NCBI GenBank assembly: GCA_022791975.1
Contig: JAAWAC010000031.1
Location: 50,000 to 113,999 of the forward strand
Length of the DNA: 64,000 nucleotides
Source: Lachnospiraceae bacterium
GTDB lineage: Bacteria; Bacillota; Clostridia; Lachnospirales; Lachnospiraceae
Direction: 5' to 3'
Each line of letters opens with the position of its first letter. Position 1 is the first letter of the stretch. The notes under the pieces were generated by a model. It was not told the DNA's origin, ran no database searches, and saw only the letters and a list, made by a program, of their open reading frames with translations. Both the position numbers and the translations under genes were made by a program. This document shows positions 33,981-43,409 of this stretch, one piece after another.

Positions 33981-35390
33981 ATGTCAGAAAAAAGACCGGT
34001 AAAAATTACCGAAACCATATTACGTGACGCACATCAGTCTCTGATTGCCACCAGAATGCCGACCAGCCTGATGCTTCCCATTTTGGAGAAGATGGATAAG
34101 GTTGGCTATCACGCAGTAGAGTGCTGGGGCGGCGCCACCTTTGATTCCTGCCTGCGCTTCCTGAAGGAAGATCCCTGGGAGAGACTTCGCAAGATTCGTG
34201 CAGGCATGCCGAATACCAAGCTTCAGATGCTGTTCCGTGGCCAGAATATTTTAGGCTACCGTCATTATGCAGATGATGTGGTGGAGTACTTTGTACAGAA
34301 ATCCATCGCAAACGGTATTGACATTATCCGCATTTTTGACTGCTTAAACGATATCCGTAACCTGGAGTGTGCGGCGAAGGCCACCAAGAAGGAAGGAGGC
34401 CATGCTCAGATTGCCCTTTCCTATACTCTGGGAGATGCCTACACCCTGGATTACTGGAAAGATATTGCCAAGAGAGTAGAGGACATGGGTGCAGATTCCC
34501 TGTGTATTAAGGATATGGCTGGCCTTTTGGTTCCCTTTGCGGCTACTGAGCTGGTGACAGCTCTGAAGGAGTCCACCAATCTGCCTATTGAGCTTCATAC
34601 CCATTACACCTCCGGTGTGGGCGGCATGACCTATCTGAAGGCTGTGGAGGCCGGCTGCGATATTATTGATACGGCCATGTCTCCTCTGGCTATGGGTACT
34701 TCTCAGCCTGCCACTGAGGTATTGGTTGAGACCTTTAAGGGGACCCAGTATGACACGGGCCTGGATCAGAATCTGCTGGCAGAGATCGCCGATCACTTCC
34801 GTCCCTATCGGGATGAGTGCCTGGAAAACGGCCTCCTGAATCCCAAGGTTATGGGTGTGGATATTAAGACTCTGCTTTATCAGGTACCGGGCGGAATGTT
34901 GTCCAACATGGTGTCTCAGTTGAAGGAGCAGCATGCAGAGGATAAGTATTATGAGGTGCTCCAGGAGATCCCGCGGGTGCGTAAGGATCTGGGTGAGCCG
35001 CCTTTGGTTACTCCCTCCTCTCAGATTGTGGGAACTCAGGCTGTGTTCAATGTAATCATGGGTGAGCGCTACAAGATGATGACCAAGGAGACCAAGGCAG
35101 TTCTTAGGGGTGAGTACGGCCAGACTGTAAAACCCTTTAATCCGGAAGTACAGAAGTTGGCTCTGGCTGAGGGCGAAAAGCCCATCACCTGTCGTCCGGC
35201 GGATCTGATCCCCAATGAGCTGGAGAAGCTGGAGGCGGAGATGGCACAGTACAAGGAGCAGGACGAGGATGTGCTGTCCTATGCGCTGTTCCCCCAGGTG
35301 GCCATGGACTTCTTCAAATACAGAGAAGCGCAGAAGACAAAGATGGATGCAACCGTAGCCGACACGGCCAACGGTGCCTATCCTGTATAA
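33981..35390 (+). CDS. oadA: Oxaloacetate decarboxylase alpha subunit (5S carboxyltransferase type)
   Basis: The 469-residue protein is a DRE-TIM/HMGL-like carboxyltransferase: ETILRDAHQSLIATRM near the N-terminus (metal-binding Asp), the carbamylated-Lys site LCIKDMAG and the metal-site LHTHYTSGVGG, then a PYC_OADA domain (about 300-440). It lacks the C-terminal biotin domain of fused OadA, consistent with the separate carrier gene. It interconverts oxaloacetate and pyruvate. AAGGAGGG precedes the ATG at 33981, and a terminator follows. Confidence 0.92.
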   Translation: MSEKRPVKITETILRDAHQSLIATRMPTSLMLPILEKMDKVGYHAVECWGGATFDSCLRFLKEDPWERLRKIRAGMPNTKLQMLFRGQNILGYRHYADDVVEYFVQKSIANGIDIIRIFDCLNDIRNLECAAKATKKEGGHAQIALSYTLGDAYTLDYWKDIAKRVEDMGADSLCIKDMAGLLVPFAATELVTALKESTNLPIELHTHYTSGVGGMTYLKAVEAGCDIIDTAMSPLAMGTSQPATEVLVETFKGTQYDTGLDQNLLAEIADHFRPYRDECLENGLLNPKVMGVDIKTLLYQVPGGMLSNMVSQLKEQHAEDKYYEVLQEIPRVRKDLGEPPLVTPSSQIVGTQAVFNVIMGERYKMMTKETKAVLRGEYGQTVKPFNPEVQKLALAEGEKPITCRPADLIPNELEKLEAEMAQYKEQDEDVLSYALFPQVAMDFFKYREAQKTKMDATVADTANGAYPV

Positions 35391-35405
35391 ATCGTAAAGC
35401 AATGG

Positions 35406-35434
35406 AAGGGAACGTCGTGGGCGTTCCCTTTTTG
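35406..35434 (+). terminator. Terminator of the decarboxylase operon
   Basis: AAGGGAACG pairs exactly with CGTTCCCTT around TCGTGGG, followed by TTT. Confidence 0.85.
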
Positions 35435-35523
35435 CCTGTGCCCGGGAAGGGGAGGGCACAGGGAGTGAAAATCTGGAAAAATTTACCATAATGATGCGAC
35501 AAACGCGTCAGAAAGAGGAAAAA

Positions 35524-36927
35524 ATGCAGGGGAAGAAGGAGAAGAATCGAATCTGGGAAAAGGAGCAGGAGCTGGAACAGGAGATTCGTTCCCATAAAAC
35601 CGGAATTATCACGGCTTTCCAGATGGCCTGGCCCTCGGTGATGGAATCCTTTTTTGTAGCTCTGGCCGGCATGGTGGATTCCCTGATGGTGAGCTCCCTG
35701 GGAGCTTATGCGGTGGCAGCCGTGGGACTTACCACTCAGCCTAAATTTATTGGGATGTGCCTGTTTATTGCCCTTAGTGTGGCAGTGTCCGCCCTTGTGG
35801 CTAGGCGGAAAGGGGAGGAGCGGCGCAGGGAGGGCAACCAGGTGTTGCTGATGGCTCTTTTGGTGACTCTGCTTATGGGAACTCTGATCAGCATCTGCTG
35901 TGTTATCTTTGCAGAGCCCTTTATGCGATGGGCGGGGGCGAAAGAGGATACCCTGGATCCATCTGTTCTGTATTTTCGGATTATTATGGGGGGCATGCTG
36001 TTTCAGATTATTACCCTGAGCATCAATGCGGCCCAACGGGGGGCGGGAAACACAAAGATTGCCATGCGAACCAATGTGACGGCCAATGTGGTGAATATGA
36101 TAGGGAATTACCTACTCATTCAGGGAAATCTTGGATTCCCGGCTTTGGGAATCCAGGGAGCTGCCCTTGCCACGGTATTTGGAACTGTGGTGGCTTGTGG
36201 AATGGCGATTTTTTCCATTTCCACACCCAAGTCCTTTGTGAGTTTGCCCTATATCTGGAGAGAGCGGGTACGCCCTCTGTTTTCCACATTGAAAAGTATT
36301 CTCCATATTAGCAATACGGTATTTGTGGAGCAGGTGCTGATGCGGATTGGCTTTATGGCTGTGGCTGTTATGGCAGCGGATATGGGGACCAATGATTTTG
36401 CGGCTCATCAGGTGGGGATGAATATAATGAGCCTGTCCTTTTCCTTTGGCGATGGGTTCCAGGCTGCTGCGGTAGCTTTGATCGGGCAGAGTCTGGGGCG
36501 CCGAGATGAAGAACAGGCTCGATTTTACGGCAAAACCTGCCGTTATATGGGACTTGCTGTGTCCCTGGTATTATCGGTACTCTATTTAGCGCTGGGACGG
36601 ACCTTGTATGGCCTCTTTTTCCAGGAGACCGAGATTATTGAAGCTGGTTTGGGCATTGTGCGGATGATTGTGGTGATTGTATTTTTGCAAATCTCCCAGG
36701 TCATCTACATGGGCTGTCTGCGGGGAGCCGGAGATGTGCGCTATACGATGCTGGTCTCCACCGTCAGCGTAACCATTGTGCGGCCTCTGACCTCCTATCT
36801 TTTCTGCTATCCCCTGGGTCTGGGCTTGATTGGCATCTGGCTGGGGGTGGCAGCGGATCAGCTGAGCCGCTATCTCTTTGCCTCCCTGCGATTTCGCTCA
36901 GGAAAATGGACCAAGATCACCATTTAG
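35524..36927 (+). CDS. MATE-family multidrug exporter
   Basis: The 467-residue membrane protein has about twelve helices and MATE hallmarks: TAFQMAWPSVMESFF, AAVGLTTQPKFI, NAAQRGAGNTKIAM and MYMGCLRGAGDVRY-like sequence in the second half. AAAGAGGAAA precedes the ATG at 35524; the upstream ATG at 35491 has no site. It would exchange Na+ or H+ for cationic compounds; the substrate is unknown. Confidence 0.88.
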   Translation: MQGKKEKNRIWEKEQELEQEIRSHKTGIITAFQMAWPSVMESFFVALAGMVDSLMVSSLGAYAVAAVGLTTQPKFIGMCLFIALSVAVSALVARRKGEERRREGNQVLLMALLVTLLMGTLISICCVIFAEPFMRWAGAKEDTLDPSVLYFRIIMGGMLFQIITLSINAAQRGAGNTKIAMRTNVTANVVNMIGNYLLIQGNLGFPALGIQGAALATVFGTVVACGMAIFSISTPKSFVSLPYIWRERVRPLFSTLKSILHISNTVFVEQVLMRIGFMAVAVMAADMGTNDFAAHQVGMNIMSLSFSFGDGFQAAAVALIGQSLGRRDEEQARFYGKTCRYMGLAVSLVLSVLYLALGRTLYGLFFQETEIIEAGLGIVRMIVVIVFLQISQVIYMGCLRGAGDVRYTMLVSTVSVTIVRPLTSYLFCYPLGLGLIGIWLGVAADQLSRYLFASLRFRSGKWTKITI

Positions 36928-36943
36928 GAGAGGGAGAGACTTG

Positions 36944-38035
36944 CTAGGACCAGTTTTCCTCCAGAAAGCGGACGATGTCAATGGCTTTGGGAGGACAGCC
37001 CTTGAGGGATTTGGTAAAGCAGGAGGTACATTTTCCCACACCGATTTCTCCAAAGCTTCCCTGGTAGCCCTGGCCAATGCAGATGGCCGGGGCTCCTTTT
37101 TTCAGCCCTCCGGACTCATTCAGCCGATCAAGAGCATAAATGAGAGAGCCGTAGCAGGCGGAGCAGGCATTTTTAGGAGCCGTGTATTTGGCCAGGGATT
37201 CCACCCGCCGGGTCATATGCATCCGTTTGCCCAAGGCATCCTCATTTAAATAGTGGAAATTTGCTTTGGAGGTATCAGCACACCCTACTCCTAGCTTTTC
37301 CGCTATCCGGATATAGGGTACGTCGTCTACAGAATAGCCCATGCAGTCACAGACATAGGCGTCACAGAGTACCGGGTCCTTAAAGCCCAGAATCCGGTTC
37401 ATAACCACCGGGTTTCCTCCCTCCTCAAAGTCCAGGTCCCCACAGATATTGTCTACCAGGATAAAATCATTGCGGGCAATGGTATTGAGATGGGCGATGG
37501 GCTTGTGAAGTCCCATGGTGTGAAATCTGCGCTTTTCCGAGTTGGGGATCACACCCTTATTGTTTTTTAGGGCACAGGTGATGGTGGTCTGACAATGTCC
37601 CTTTAAAACCGGCATATTGATCATATAGTCCACGCTGGCGGCTGCGTCACACAGCTGGATGGACATACCCTTGGCGTCATAGGCATGGGAGCTGTCCTTT
37701 TGCAGATCGATAAGGGGCACCCCGTATTTTTCAGAGAGACGGGTGTAACCGGCAGCTCGGAAGCCAGACGGGGTCCGATCTCCCACCCAGGAGCCCTCCA
37801 TAATGGAAATATTAGTAAATTTGTGCTCCTGTAGGTATTCAATCACCCCTGCCAGCAGCTCCGCGTGGGTGGTTGCACCCGAGGATGGGTCCTTAGCACA
37901 GACCAGGTTAGGTTTTAAGGCGACCTTTTTGTCCCGGGCTCCAATATCCTCTGCCAGGTTGGCCTGGGTGAGGAGCTGTTTGGTCAGTTCCTTGTATTGT
38001 GTTCCGTGAATGATGTATACATCATTTTTATTCAT
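36944..38035 (-). CDS. DUF362-domain iron-sulfur protein
   Basis: The 363-residue protein starts with a DUF362 domain (KVALKPNLVCAKDPSSGATTHAELL-like N-terminus, MPVLKGHCQTTITCALKNNKGV in the middle) and ends with Cys-rich segments (NACSACYGSL, GKCTSCFTKSLKGCPP) that may hold a cluster. The DUF362 role is unknown. AGGAGG precedes the start. It converges with the MATE gene and has its own promoter upstream. Confidence 0.85.
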   Translation of the reverse strand: MNKNDVYIIHGTQYKELTKQLLTQANLAEDIGARDKKVALKPNLVCAKDPSSGATTHAELLAGVIEYLQEHKFTNISIMEGSWVGDRTPSGFRAAGYTRLSEKYGVPLIDLQKDSSHAYDAKGMSIQLCDAAASVDYMINMPVLKGHCQTTITCALKNNKGVIPNSEKRRFHTMGLHKPIAHLNTIARNDFILVDNICGDLDFEEGGNPVVMNRILGFKDPVLCDAYVCDCMGYSVDDVPYIRIAEKLGVGCADTSKANFHYLNEDALGKRMHMTRRVESLAKYTAPKNACSACYGSLIYALDRLNESGGLKKGAPAICIGQGYQGSFGEIGVGKCTSCFTKSLKGCPPKAIDIVRFLEENWS

Positions 38036-38133
38036 ATTTCCATTCCTCCTGATTTCCGTTTTACAGCTGTACAGATGGTATTCTCTGGGTGTAGCTGTTG
38101 ATAGAAAGTTCCCTGATAATGGAACTTAGGAAT

Positions 38134-38163
38134 ATTGTATCATAAAATCCGCTTTTCTGTCCA
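38134..38163 (-). promoter_or_regulatory. Putative promoter of the DUF362 gene
   Basis: On the minus strand TGGACA and TACAAT are 18 bp apart. The remainder of the 38036-38369 gap is AT-rich with no gene seen. Confidence 0.45.
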
Positions 38164-38311
38164 AATAAATTACACGCACTTGTCTGAAGTTTGAGAGTAT
38201 TTCCTATTATATATGTCACATAGGAAAAAAGCATGATTTGCTTTTTGTTTTCGGATTTACAGGAAAAGGTAAAAATTTTCTTAAAAAAGTGTATTTTTTT
38301 ACGAAAAAAGG

Positions 38312-38340
38312 TTCACAAGAGGGAATTCATTTGCTACAAT
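38312..38340 (+). promoter_or_regulatory. Putative promoter of the flavoprotein/cmk/ispH genes
   Basis: TTCACA and TACAAT are 17 bp apart, 30 bp before the flavoprotein ATG. Confidence 0.6.
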
Positions 38341-38369
38341 AGGGAGAAAGTCTACGAGAGGATGAGGAA

Positions 38370-39653
38370 ATGCAGATGAGGCGGGTAATCGTTGTGGGAG
38401 GCGGCGCGGCCGGCATGATGGCGGCTGTGTTTGCGGCAAAGCAGGGGGCCCGGGTGGAGCTATATGAAAAAAATGAGAAGCTTGGAAAAAAGCTGTACAT
38501 TACCGGTAAGGGCCGTTGCAATCTGACCAACAACTGTCAGGTGGAGGAGCTGCTGGAGAATGTATGCTCCAACGCCAAATTCCTTTACAGTGGCTTTTAT
38601 AGTTTTACAGCTCAGAATGTGATGGAATTCTTTGAAGAGGCCGGTATGCCGGTTAAGACCGAGCGAGGCAACCGGGTGTTTCCCGTTTCAGACCATGCAT
38701 ACGACGTGACGGCTGCTTTGGAGCGCTGTATGAGGCAATACGGAGTCCGGGTGCATTTGCACCGGGCCGTGAAAGAACTGTTTGTGGAGAATGGCCGGAT
38801 AGGGGGCGTGGTTCTCTGCAGAGAGGAGGGTTATGACCACAAGGCCGGGCAGGACAAGCAGCGGGAATATGCCGACGCGGTGATTATTGCCACTGGCGGG
38901 CTGTCTTATCCGGTCACAGGCTCCACGGGAGATGGCTATCGGTTAGCCAAAAGCGTGGGACACTCCATTGGGGAAACCTTGCCGGCCTTGGTTCCCATGA
39001 ATGCCAGGGAGGATTGGGTGAAAGAGCTCCAGGGGTTATCTTTGCGCAATGTACGGGTGACCCTTTATAATGGAAGAAAAAGGATCTATGAAGAGTTCGG
39101 AGAGATGCTGTTTACCCATTTTGGGGTTAGCGGTCCTCTGATTCTGACAGCCAGCAGCCATGTGGGGAGTCAACTGAAAAAGCAGTCTCTAGGGATGCGC
39201 ATTGATTTAAAGCCGGCTCTTACAGCGGAACAGCTGGATGCCCGGGTGCTTCGGGAATTTGAGCAGTCTCCCAACAAAAAATTCCGAAATGTGGTGGCAG
39301 GGCTTTTTCCCGCTAAGCTTCTGCCAGTGATGCTGCGTCTGGGTGGCGTGGACCCGGAGAAAAAGGTGAATCTCATTACCCGAGAGGAGCGGCAGGGCTT
39401 TGTAAGGCTGATAAAGAATGTAGAGCTGACGCTTACAGGTCTGCGGGACTATCGGGAGGCAGTGATTACCAGGGGTGGCGTGTGTGTACGGGAGGTTCAT
39501 CCCTCCACCATGGAGTCCAGAAAAATGCCAGGGTTGTATTTTGCCGGGGAGGTGTTGGATCTGGATGCGCTGACAGGGGGATTTAATCTGCAAATTTCCT
39601 GGTCTACAGCCTATTTGGCTGGAAATGCGGCGGGATCACAGGGAGAGCTGTAA
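38370..39653 (+). CDS. NAD(P)/FAD-dependent oxidoreductase, HI0933/BaiN family
   Basis: The 427-residue flavoprotein has an N-terminal FAD-binding motif VVGGGAAGMMAA, the family motif GKGRCNLTN, ATGGLSYPVTGSTGDGY in the middle and the C-terminal FAD contact YFAGEVLDLDALTGGFNLQ. BaiN in bile-acid-modifying clostridia belongs here, but most members are of unknown role, so bile-acid activity should not be assumed. GAGGATGAGG precedes the ATG at 38370. cmk begins 39 bp after it and is probably cotranscribed. Confidence 0.88.
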   Translation: MQMRRVIVVGGGAAGMMAAVFAAKQGARVELYEKNEKLGKKLYITGKGRCNLTNNCQVEELLENVCSNAKFLYSGFYSFTAQNVMEFFEEAGMPVKTERGNRVFPVSDHAYDVTAALERCMRQYGVRVHLHRAVKELFVENGRIGGVVLCREEGYDHKAGQDKQREYADAVIIATGGLSYPVTGSTGDGYRLAKSVGHSIGETLPALVPMNAREDWVKELQGLSLRNVRVTLYNGRKRIYEEFGEMLFTHFGVSGPLILTASSHVGSQLKKQSLGMRIDLKPALTAEQLDARVLREFEQSPNKKFRNVVAGLFPAKLLPVMLRLGGVDPEKKVNLITREERQGFVRLIKNVELTLTGLRDYREAVITRGGVCVREVHPSTMESRKMPGLYFAGEVLDLDALTGGFNLQISWSTAYLAGNAAGSQGEL

Positions 39654-39691
39654 ATAAAGAAGATTGTTAGAGGAGAGGATGGGTAGAATTT

Positions 39692-40357
39692 ATGAGCTTT
39701 AATGTGGCCATTGACGGACCGGCGGGAGCTGGAAAGAGCACCGTTGCTCGCCAGCTTGCCCGACAGTTGGGATTTATCTATGTGGACACAGGTGCTATGT
39801 ATCGGGCTATGGCTCTGTACTTTCTTCGCCAGGGGATTGGGGCGAAGGAAGAGGAGAAGATCGGGGAAGCCGTATCCAGGGTGGATGTAAGTATCGCCTA
39901 TGAAAATGGAGAACAGCAGGTTTTGTTGGGGGGAGAAAATGTCACAGGGCTTTTGCGCACGGAAGAGGTGGGGAATATGGCTTCGGCCAGCTCCGTTTAC
40001 CCCAGGGTGCGGGAAAAGCTTGTGGAGCTTCAGCGAAGGCTGGCCTCAGAGGCTGATGTGGTAATGGATGGAAGAGACATTGGCACTTGTGTGCTTCCCC
40101 AGGCCCATGTAAAGGTGTATCTGACGGCTTCCGCAGCTTGCCGGGCGCAGCGGCGTTATGAGGAGCTAAAGGAAAAGGGTGCTTTGGGTACGCATACCCT
40201 GGAGTCTATACAGGCGGATATTGAGGACAGGGATTATCGGGATATGCACCGGGAGGTATCGCCTCTTCGACAGGCCCAGGATGCAGTGCTGGTGGATTCC
40301 TCAGAAATGAGCATTGACCAGGTGATTGAGGCGATCCGACGGCTGATGGGGCGTTAG
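39692..40357 (+). CDS. cmk: Cytidylate kinase
   Basis: The 221-residue NMP kinase begins with the P-loop IDGPAGAGKSTVAR and has YVDTGAMYR, VMDGRDIGTCVLP and RDYRDMHREVSPL, all cytidylate kinase hallmarks. It phosphorylates CMP and dCMP. cmk followed by ispH and an S1-domain gene is a common clostridial order. Confidence 0.95.
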   Translation: MSFNVAIDGPAGAGKSTVARQLARQLGFIYVDTGAMYRAMALYFLRQGIGAKEEEKIGEAVSRVDVSIAYENGEQQVLLGGENVTGLLRTEEVGNMASASSVYPRVREKLVELQRRLASEADVVMDGRDIGTCVLPQAHVKVYLTASAACRAQRRYEELKEKGALGTHTLESIQADIEDRDYRDMHREVSPLRQAQDAVLVDSSEMSIDQVIEAIRRLMGR

Positions 40358-40414
40358 TCTCACAGGGAGAATCCCAGGTAAGGGTGGGAGAGGAAACAGG
40401 AGGAAGGGATTTAA

Positions 40415-41266
40415 ATGAGGGTAAAAATGGCAAAGAAACGAGGCTTTTGCTTTGGGGTCCGGCGTGCGGTGGATACGGTGTATGACCAGGTCCAAAAAGG
40501 CGGCGGTCCCATTTACACGTATGGTCCCATTGTGCACAATGAGCAGGTGGTGCAGGACTTGGAGGCTAGGGGGGTGCGGGTGATCAGGGATCAGGAGGAG
40601 CTGGAACGGCTGACGGAAGGTACTGTGATTATCCGAGCCCACGGGGTGGGACGGTCTGTGTGTGAGAAGCTGGAGCGCCAGGGGGTTTCCTACGTGGATG
40701 CTACCTGTCCCTTTGTAAAGAAGATCCACCGAATCGTAGAGCGGGAGAGCGGCAGCGGACGACACATTTTAATTGCTGGCAATCCATCCCACCCGGAAGT
40801 GGAGGGAATTCAGGGCTGGTGCCAGGGACCGGTATCGGTGCTGGAATCTCTGGAGGAAGCGGAGAATTTTGTTGCTTTTCCGGAAACAAAGCTGTGTCTG
40901 GTGGCTCAAACGACATTTAATTACAATAAATTTAAAGATTTAGTTGAAATTATTTCGAAAAAGGGTTATGATATAATTGTTTTAAATACGATTTGTGGTG
41001 CTACGGAGGAACGCCAGACAGAAGCGAAGCGAATTGCCAGTGAAGTGGATGCCATGATTGTCATAGGCGGGAAGAACAGCTCCAACACGCAAAAGCTATT
41101 TGAAATATGTAAAAAAGAATGTGAAAATACTTACTATATACAGAAACCTGTTGACTTGGATTTAAGGACAGCATCATCCATTCGTAGCGTAGGTATTACC
41201 GCAGGGGCTTCGACCCCAAACAAAATCATTGAGGAGGTTCAAAAGCATGTCAGAAATCAGCTTTGA
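40415..41266 (+). CDS. ispH: 4-hydroxy-3-methylbut-2-enyl diphosphate reductase
   Basis: The 283-residue [4Fe-4S] enzyme performs the last step of the MEP isoprenoid pathway. The three cluster cysteines are in GFCFGVRRAV, ATCPFVKKIH and LNTICGATEERQ; the catalytic Glu is in GATEERQ. AGGAGGAAGGG lies upstream. Its last 20 bp overlap the S1-domain gene in another frame, where many relatives have one fused IspH-S1 protein. Confidence 0.95.
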   Translation: MRVKMAKKRGFCFGVRRAVDTVYDQVQKGGGPIYTYGPIVHNEQVVQDLEARGVRVIRDQEELERLTEGTVIIRAHGVGRSVCEKLERQGVSYVDATCPFVKKIHRIVERESGSGRHILIAGNPSHPEVEGIQGWCQGPVSVLESLEEAENFVAFPETKLCLVAQTTFNYNKFKDLVEIISKKGYDIIVLNTICGATEERQTEAKRIASEVDAMIVIGGKNSSNTQKLFEICKKECENTYYIQKPVDLDLRTASSIRSVGITAGASTPNKIIEEVQKHVRNQL

Positions 41267-42371
41267 AGAAATGCTGGAGGAGTCATTAAAAACTATCAGA
41301 AATGGAGAGGTTGTCGAAGGCACTGTTATTGATGTCAAAGAAGATGAGATTATCTTAAATATAGGATATAAATCTGATGGTATTATCACCAAGAGCGAAT
41401 ACAGCAATACACCAGTGGACCTGACAACCTGCGTATCTGTAGGCGATACTATGGAGGCAAAGGTATTAAAGGTAAATGATGGAGAAGGGCAGGTTCTCTT
41501 GACCTATAAGCGTCTGGCAGCGGAAAAGGGCAGTAAGAGATTAAAGGAAGCCTTCGAAAATGGCGAGGTACTTACAGCTACGGTAACCCAGGTACTGGAT
41601 GGTGGCCTGAGTGTAGTGGTAGATGAGTCTCGGGTGTTTATTCCGGCCAGCCTGGTGTCCGATACTTATGAAAAGAATTTGGGAAAGTATGATGGACAGG
41701 AAATTCAGTTTATTATTACGGAGTTTAATCCTCGCAGAGGACGCATCATCGGAAACAGAAAGCAGCTTTTATTGGATGAGAAAGCAGAAAAGCAGAGAGA
41801 ACTGTTTGAGCGGATTCAGATTGGCGATGTGGTAGACGGTGTGGTAAAGAACGTAACAGAGTTCGGTGCCTTCGTGGATCTGGGAGGAGCAGACGGCCTG
41901 TTGCATATTTCTGAGATGTCCTGGGGGCGGGTGGAGAATCCCAAAAAAGTATTTAAGGTGGGAGAGCCTCTGACCGTTCTGATTAAGGATATCCGGGATA
42001 CCAAGATTGCCCTGAGTCTGAAATTTGAGGATGCCAATCCCTGGCTTCATGCAGCTGAGAATTATGCAGTGGGCAACATCGTATATGGACGGATTGCGAG
42101 AATGACAGATTTCGGTGCTTTTGTGGAGCTGGAGCCGGGTGTGGACGCTCTGTTGCATGTATCTCAGATTTCCCGGGAGCATGTGGAAAAGCCCAGCGAT
42201 GTGCTCAGCATTGGACAGGAGATTGAGGCCAAGGTTGTGGACTTTAACGAGGTGGACCACAAGATCAGCCTGAGTATGAAGGCTCTGCAGAACACTGTGG
42301 ATATGTACAATGAATATGAGGACGTAGCCGATGTGGACATCGACGCGCTTGCAGCAGAGGACGAAGAATAA
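41247..42371 (+). CDS. S1-domain RNA-binding protein (30S ribosomal protein S1-like)
   Basis: The 374-residue protein has four S1 repeats (about residues 20-90, 105-175, 190-260 and 275-345), the last two with GAFVDLGGADGLLHISEMSW and GAFVELEPGVDALLHVSQIS, and an acidic C-terminus. AGGAGGT lies inside ispH before the ATG at 41247, which indicates translational coupling. It would bind mRNA or act in translation, with low-GC Firmicutes S1-like function not settled. Confidence 0.9.
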   Translation: MSEISFEEMLEESLKTIRNGEVVEGTVIDVKEDEIILNIGYKSDGIITKSEYSNTPVDLTTCVSVGDTMEAKVLKVNDGEGQVLLTYKRLAAEKGSKRLKEAFENGEVLTATVTQVLDGGLSVVVDESRVFIPASLVSDTYEKNLGKYDGQEIQFIITEFNPRRGRIIGNRKQLLLDEKAEKQRELFERIQIGDVVDGVVKNVTEFGAFVDLGGADGLLHISEMSWGRVENPKKVFKVGEPLTVLIKDIRDTKIALSLKFEDANPWLHAAENYAVGNIVYGRIARMTDFGAFVELEPGVDALLHVSQISREHVEKPSDVLSIGQEIEAKVVDFNEVDHKISLSMKALQNTVDMYNEYEDVADVDIDALAAEDEE

Positions 42372-42384
42372 AGGTAAAGATTTC

Positions 42385-42419
42385 GTGAGGACAAGCACCC
42401 CGGTGCATGTCCTCACTTT
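42385..42419 (+). terminator. Probable terminator after the S1-domain gene
   Basis: GTGAGGACA pairs with TGTCCTCAC, with inner GCAC/GTGC; only TTT follows. Confidence 0.6.
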
Positions 42420-42458
42420 GCGTGTAGGCAATGAGCCGTGCGCAGGGAGGTGCCAGCC

Positions 42459-43379
42459 ATGTGGGAGTTGCAGATAGCGGGGGAAGATTTCTACCACATT
42501 GTCAGTTGGTTCTGGATTTACAGTTTTCTGGGCTGGGTATGGGAGAGCAGCTATGTGTCTGCAAAGGAACACAGACTGGTCAATCGTGGCTTTGTGGCTG
42601 GTCCGGTGTGTACCATCTATGGTTGCGGGGCCGTAGCTGTATATTTGTTGTTGAAGCCGGTTGCCGGAAATATGCTTCTATTGTATGCGGGAGGCGTGGT
42701 GGTTCCCACCATTTTGGAATACCTGACCGCAGTGGTCATGGAACAGATATTTCATACCAGCTGGTGGGATTACAGCCACCAAAAATGGAATTTGCAGGGG
42801 CGGATCTGTCTGGGCGCTTCTCTAGGCTGGGGCGTTTTATCGGTGGTGTTGTTTCATGTATTTCATCCTGTGGTAAGCTTTCTCACAGAACTTTACAGTG
42901 TGGCCACCGGAAAAGTTTTGGTAATCCTGGTGACCATTGTCTATGGAGCGGACTTTATCGCATCCTTTGCAGGAGCCATGGAGATATCCCAGCGTTTGCA
43001 ACATATGGAGGCTGTGATGGAGGAGCTCTACGAATATATGCAGGGTACTAGATTGTACAGTACCGCGGAGGAGCTGCGTAGTCGGTTAGAGCTGTATCGG
43101 CTTTCCAGTTATAAAGAGGAATTGCATAGGCGTTTTGAGCAGAGAAGAGATGCAGTCCGGGCCTTTGGCCTGGAGATCCCGGCAGAAAAAATGGAGCAGA
43201 CACGAAAAATGCGGGCTCAGGTGGAGGAACGAGTGGCGGCTCTTCACGAAAAATATATGGGACACCGCCTGTCGGCGGGATTCTTTACACGCCGGATTTT
43301 GCAGGCCTATCCCCATATAAAATCTCATAGACAGGCTCTGCGGGACAGGGCACGCCAAAAAAAGGATACACGGGAATAA
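42459..43379 (+). CDS. CmpB-like membrane protein (putative ABC transporter type IV family)
   Basis: The 306-residue protein has about five N-terminal helices (WFWIYSFLGWVWESSYVS, NRGFVAGPVCTIYGCGA, EYLTAVVMEQIFHTSWWDYS) typical of the PF06541/CmpB family, then a long charged helical C-terminus. GGGAGGT precedes the ATG at 42459. Its name comes from an old ABC-transporter assignment; no ATPase is adjacent, and the role is unknown. Confidence 0.82.
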   Translation: MWELQIAGEDFYHIVSWFWIYSFLGWVWESSYVSAKEHRLVNRGFVAGPVCTIYGCGAVAVYLLLKPVAGNMLLLYAGGVVVPTILEYLTAVVMEQIFHTSWWDYSHQKWNLQGRICLGASLGWGVLSVVLFHVFHPVVSFLTELYSVATGKVLVILVTIVYGADFIASFAGAMEISQRLQHMEAVMEELYEYMQGTRLYSTAEELRSRLELYRLSSYKEELHRRFEQRRDAVRAFGLEIPAEKMEQTRKMRAQVEERVAALHEKYMGHRLSAGFFTRRILQAYPHIKSHRQALRDRARQKKDTRE

Positions 43380-43409
43380 GGGAAACAGATAAAGTGAGGA
43401 AGAAATAAC

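Noticed and set aside
38370..39653. A bile-acid enzyme (BaiN)
   Set aside because: The HI0933 family is broad and the neighbours are housekeeping genes, so no bile-acid role is claimed.
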